Shown: positions 6,526-6,532 of the stretch, piece after piece
Layout of the letters: every line of letters begins with the position of its first letter
Numbering within the stretch: the stretch's first letter is position 1
Assembly: GCA_011087745.1 (NCBI GenBank)
Contig: JAALLB010000102.1
Coordinates: 1-6,532, forward strand
Reading direction: 5' to 3'
Length of the DNA: 6,532 nt
Source of the DNA: Hyphomicrobiales bacterium
GTDB taxonomy: Bacteria; Pseudomonadota; Alphaproteobacteria; Rhizobiales; Rhizobiaceae
Made by a program: the position numbers and the translations under genes
The notes under the pieces: generated by a model
The model's database searches: none
Seen by the model: only the letters and a program-made list of their open reading frames with translations
What the model was told of the DNA's origin: nothing

Positions 6526-6532
6526 TACGAAA
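6481..6532. repeat. Terminal inverted repeat, right copy
   Basis: These are the last 52 bases of the window and the exact reverse complement of bases 1-52. They hold the final 14 codons and the stop of sitB plus the first bases of a probable sitC. The internal hairpin lies at 6496-6515. Because this copy reads as an ordinary operon junction, I infer it is in its native place and that the left-hand copy is not. Confidence 0.95.
6522..6532 (+). CDS. Possible start of sitC permease gene, truncated by window end
   Basis: ATG at 6522-6524 overlaps the sitB TGA as ATGA, as at the sitA-sitB junction, and is followed by codons for Ile and Arg before the sequence ends. In sit operons the next gene is the membrane permease sitC, and a short MIR-type start is plausible. 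Only three codons and two bases are visible, so the identity rests on gene order alone. Confidence 0.4.

Noticed and set aside
1..6532. A mobile element or linear replicon bounded by terminal inverted repeats
   Set aside because: The interior is housekeeping leucine and metal-transport genes with no transposase, integrase or protelomerase, and the repeat lies inside coding sequence. An assembly or amplification cause fits better.

Overview
The window looks like a complete short contig from a moderately AT-rich alphaproteobacterium, most likely of the Rhizobiales/Hyphomicrobiales. The placement rests on protein style: a rhizobial-type LeuB and LeuD, a DUF6314-like protein, a secreted Cys-containing hypothetical of a type I associate with rhizobia, an M23 peptidase between the leu genes, and a SitA/SitB manganese transporter behind a Fur/Mur-like operator. 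It rests on recognition of motifs, not on any search.

Layout. At 44-613 (+) is a small secreted hypothetical protein whose true start is probably lost. It converges on, and overlaps by 13 bp, a minus-strand DUF6314-like gene (601-1044). That gene lies 11 nt downstream of leuB (1056-2168, -), so the two are probably co-transcribed. Divergent from leuB is an M23-family metallopeptidase gene (2218-3221, +), split by an apparent one-base deletion near 2575-2582. It converges on leuD (3237-3842, -) across a strong hairpin at 3194-3229. A 225-bp gap (3843-4067) separates leuD from a divergent cytochrome b561 gene (4068-4622, +). A 122-bp regulatory region with two 15-bp Fur/Mur-like operator copies then leads into sitA/mntA (4745-5638, +) and sitB/mntB (5635-6525, +), which overlap by ATGA. 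A second ATGA at 6522-6525 probably starts sitC, which is cut off by the end of the window. No gene-free stretch exceeds about 225 bp, and I see no RNA genes, CRISPR arrays or insertion sequences.

Function. LeuB and LeuD catalyse the third and second steps of leucine synthesis. SitA and SitB are the periplasmic receptor and ATPase of a Mn(II)/Fe(II) importer, and the operator copies are well placed to repress it when metal is plentiful. The b561 protein would pass electrons in the inner membrane. The M23 protein would act on peptidoglycan or a periplasmic peptide if its gene is intact.

The most striking structure is that the first and last 52 bases are exact reverse complements of each other. 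Because the right-hand copy reads as a natural sitB-sitC junction, I infer that the left-hand copy is a fold-back or graph artefact joined onto the 5' side of the first gene. I found no convincing novel system. The items worth checking are the terminal inverted repeat, the M23 frameshift and the tandem metal-responsive operator.
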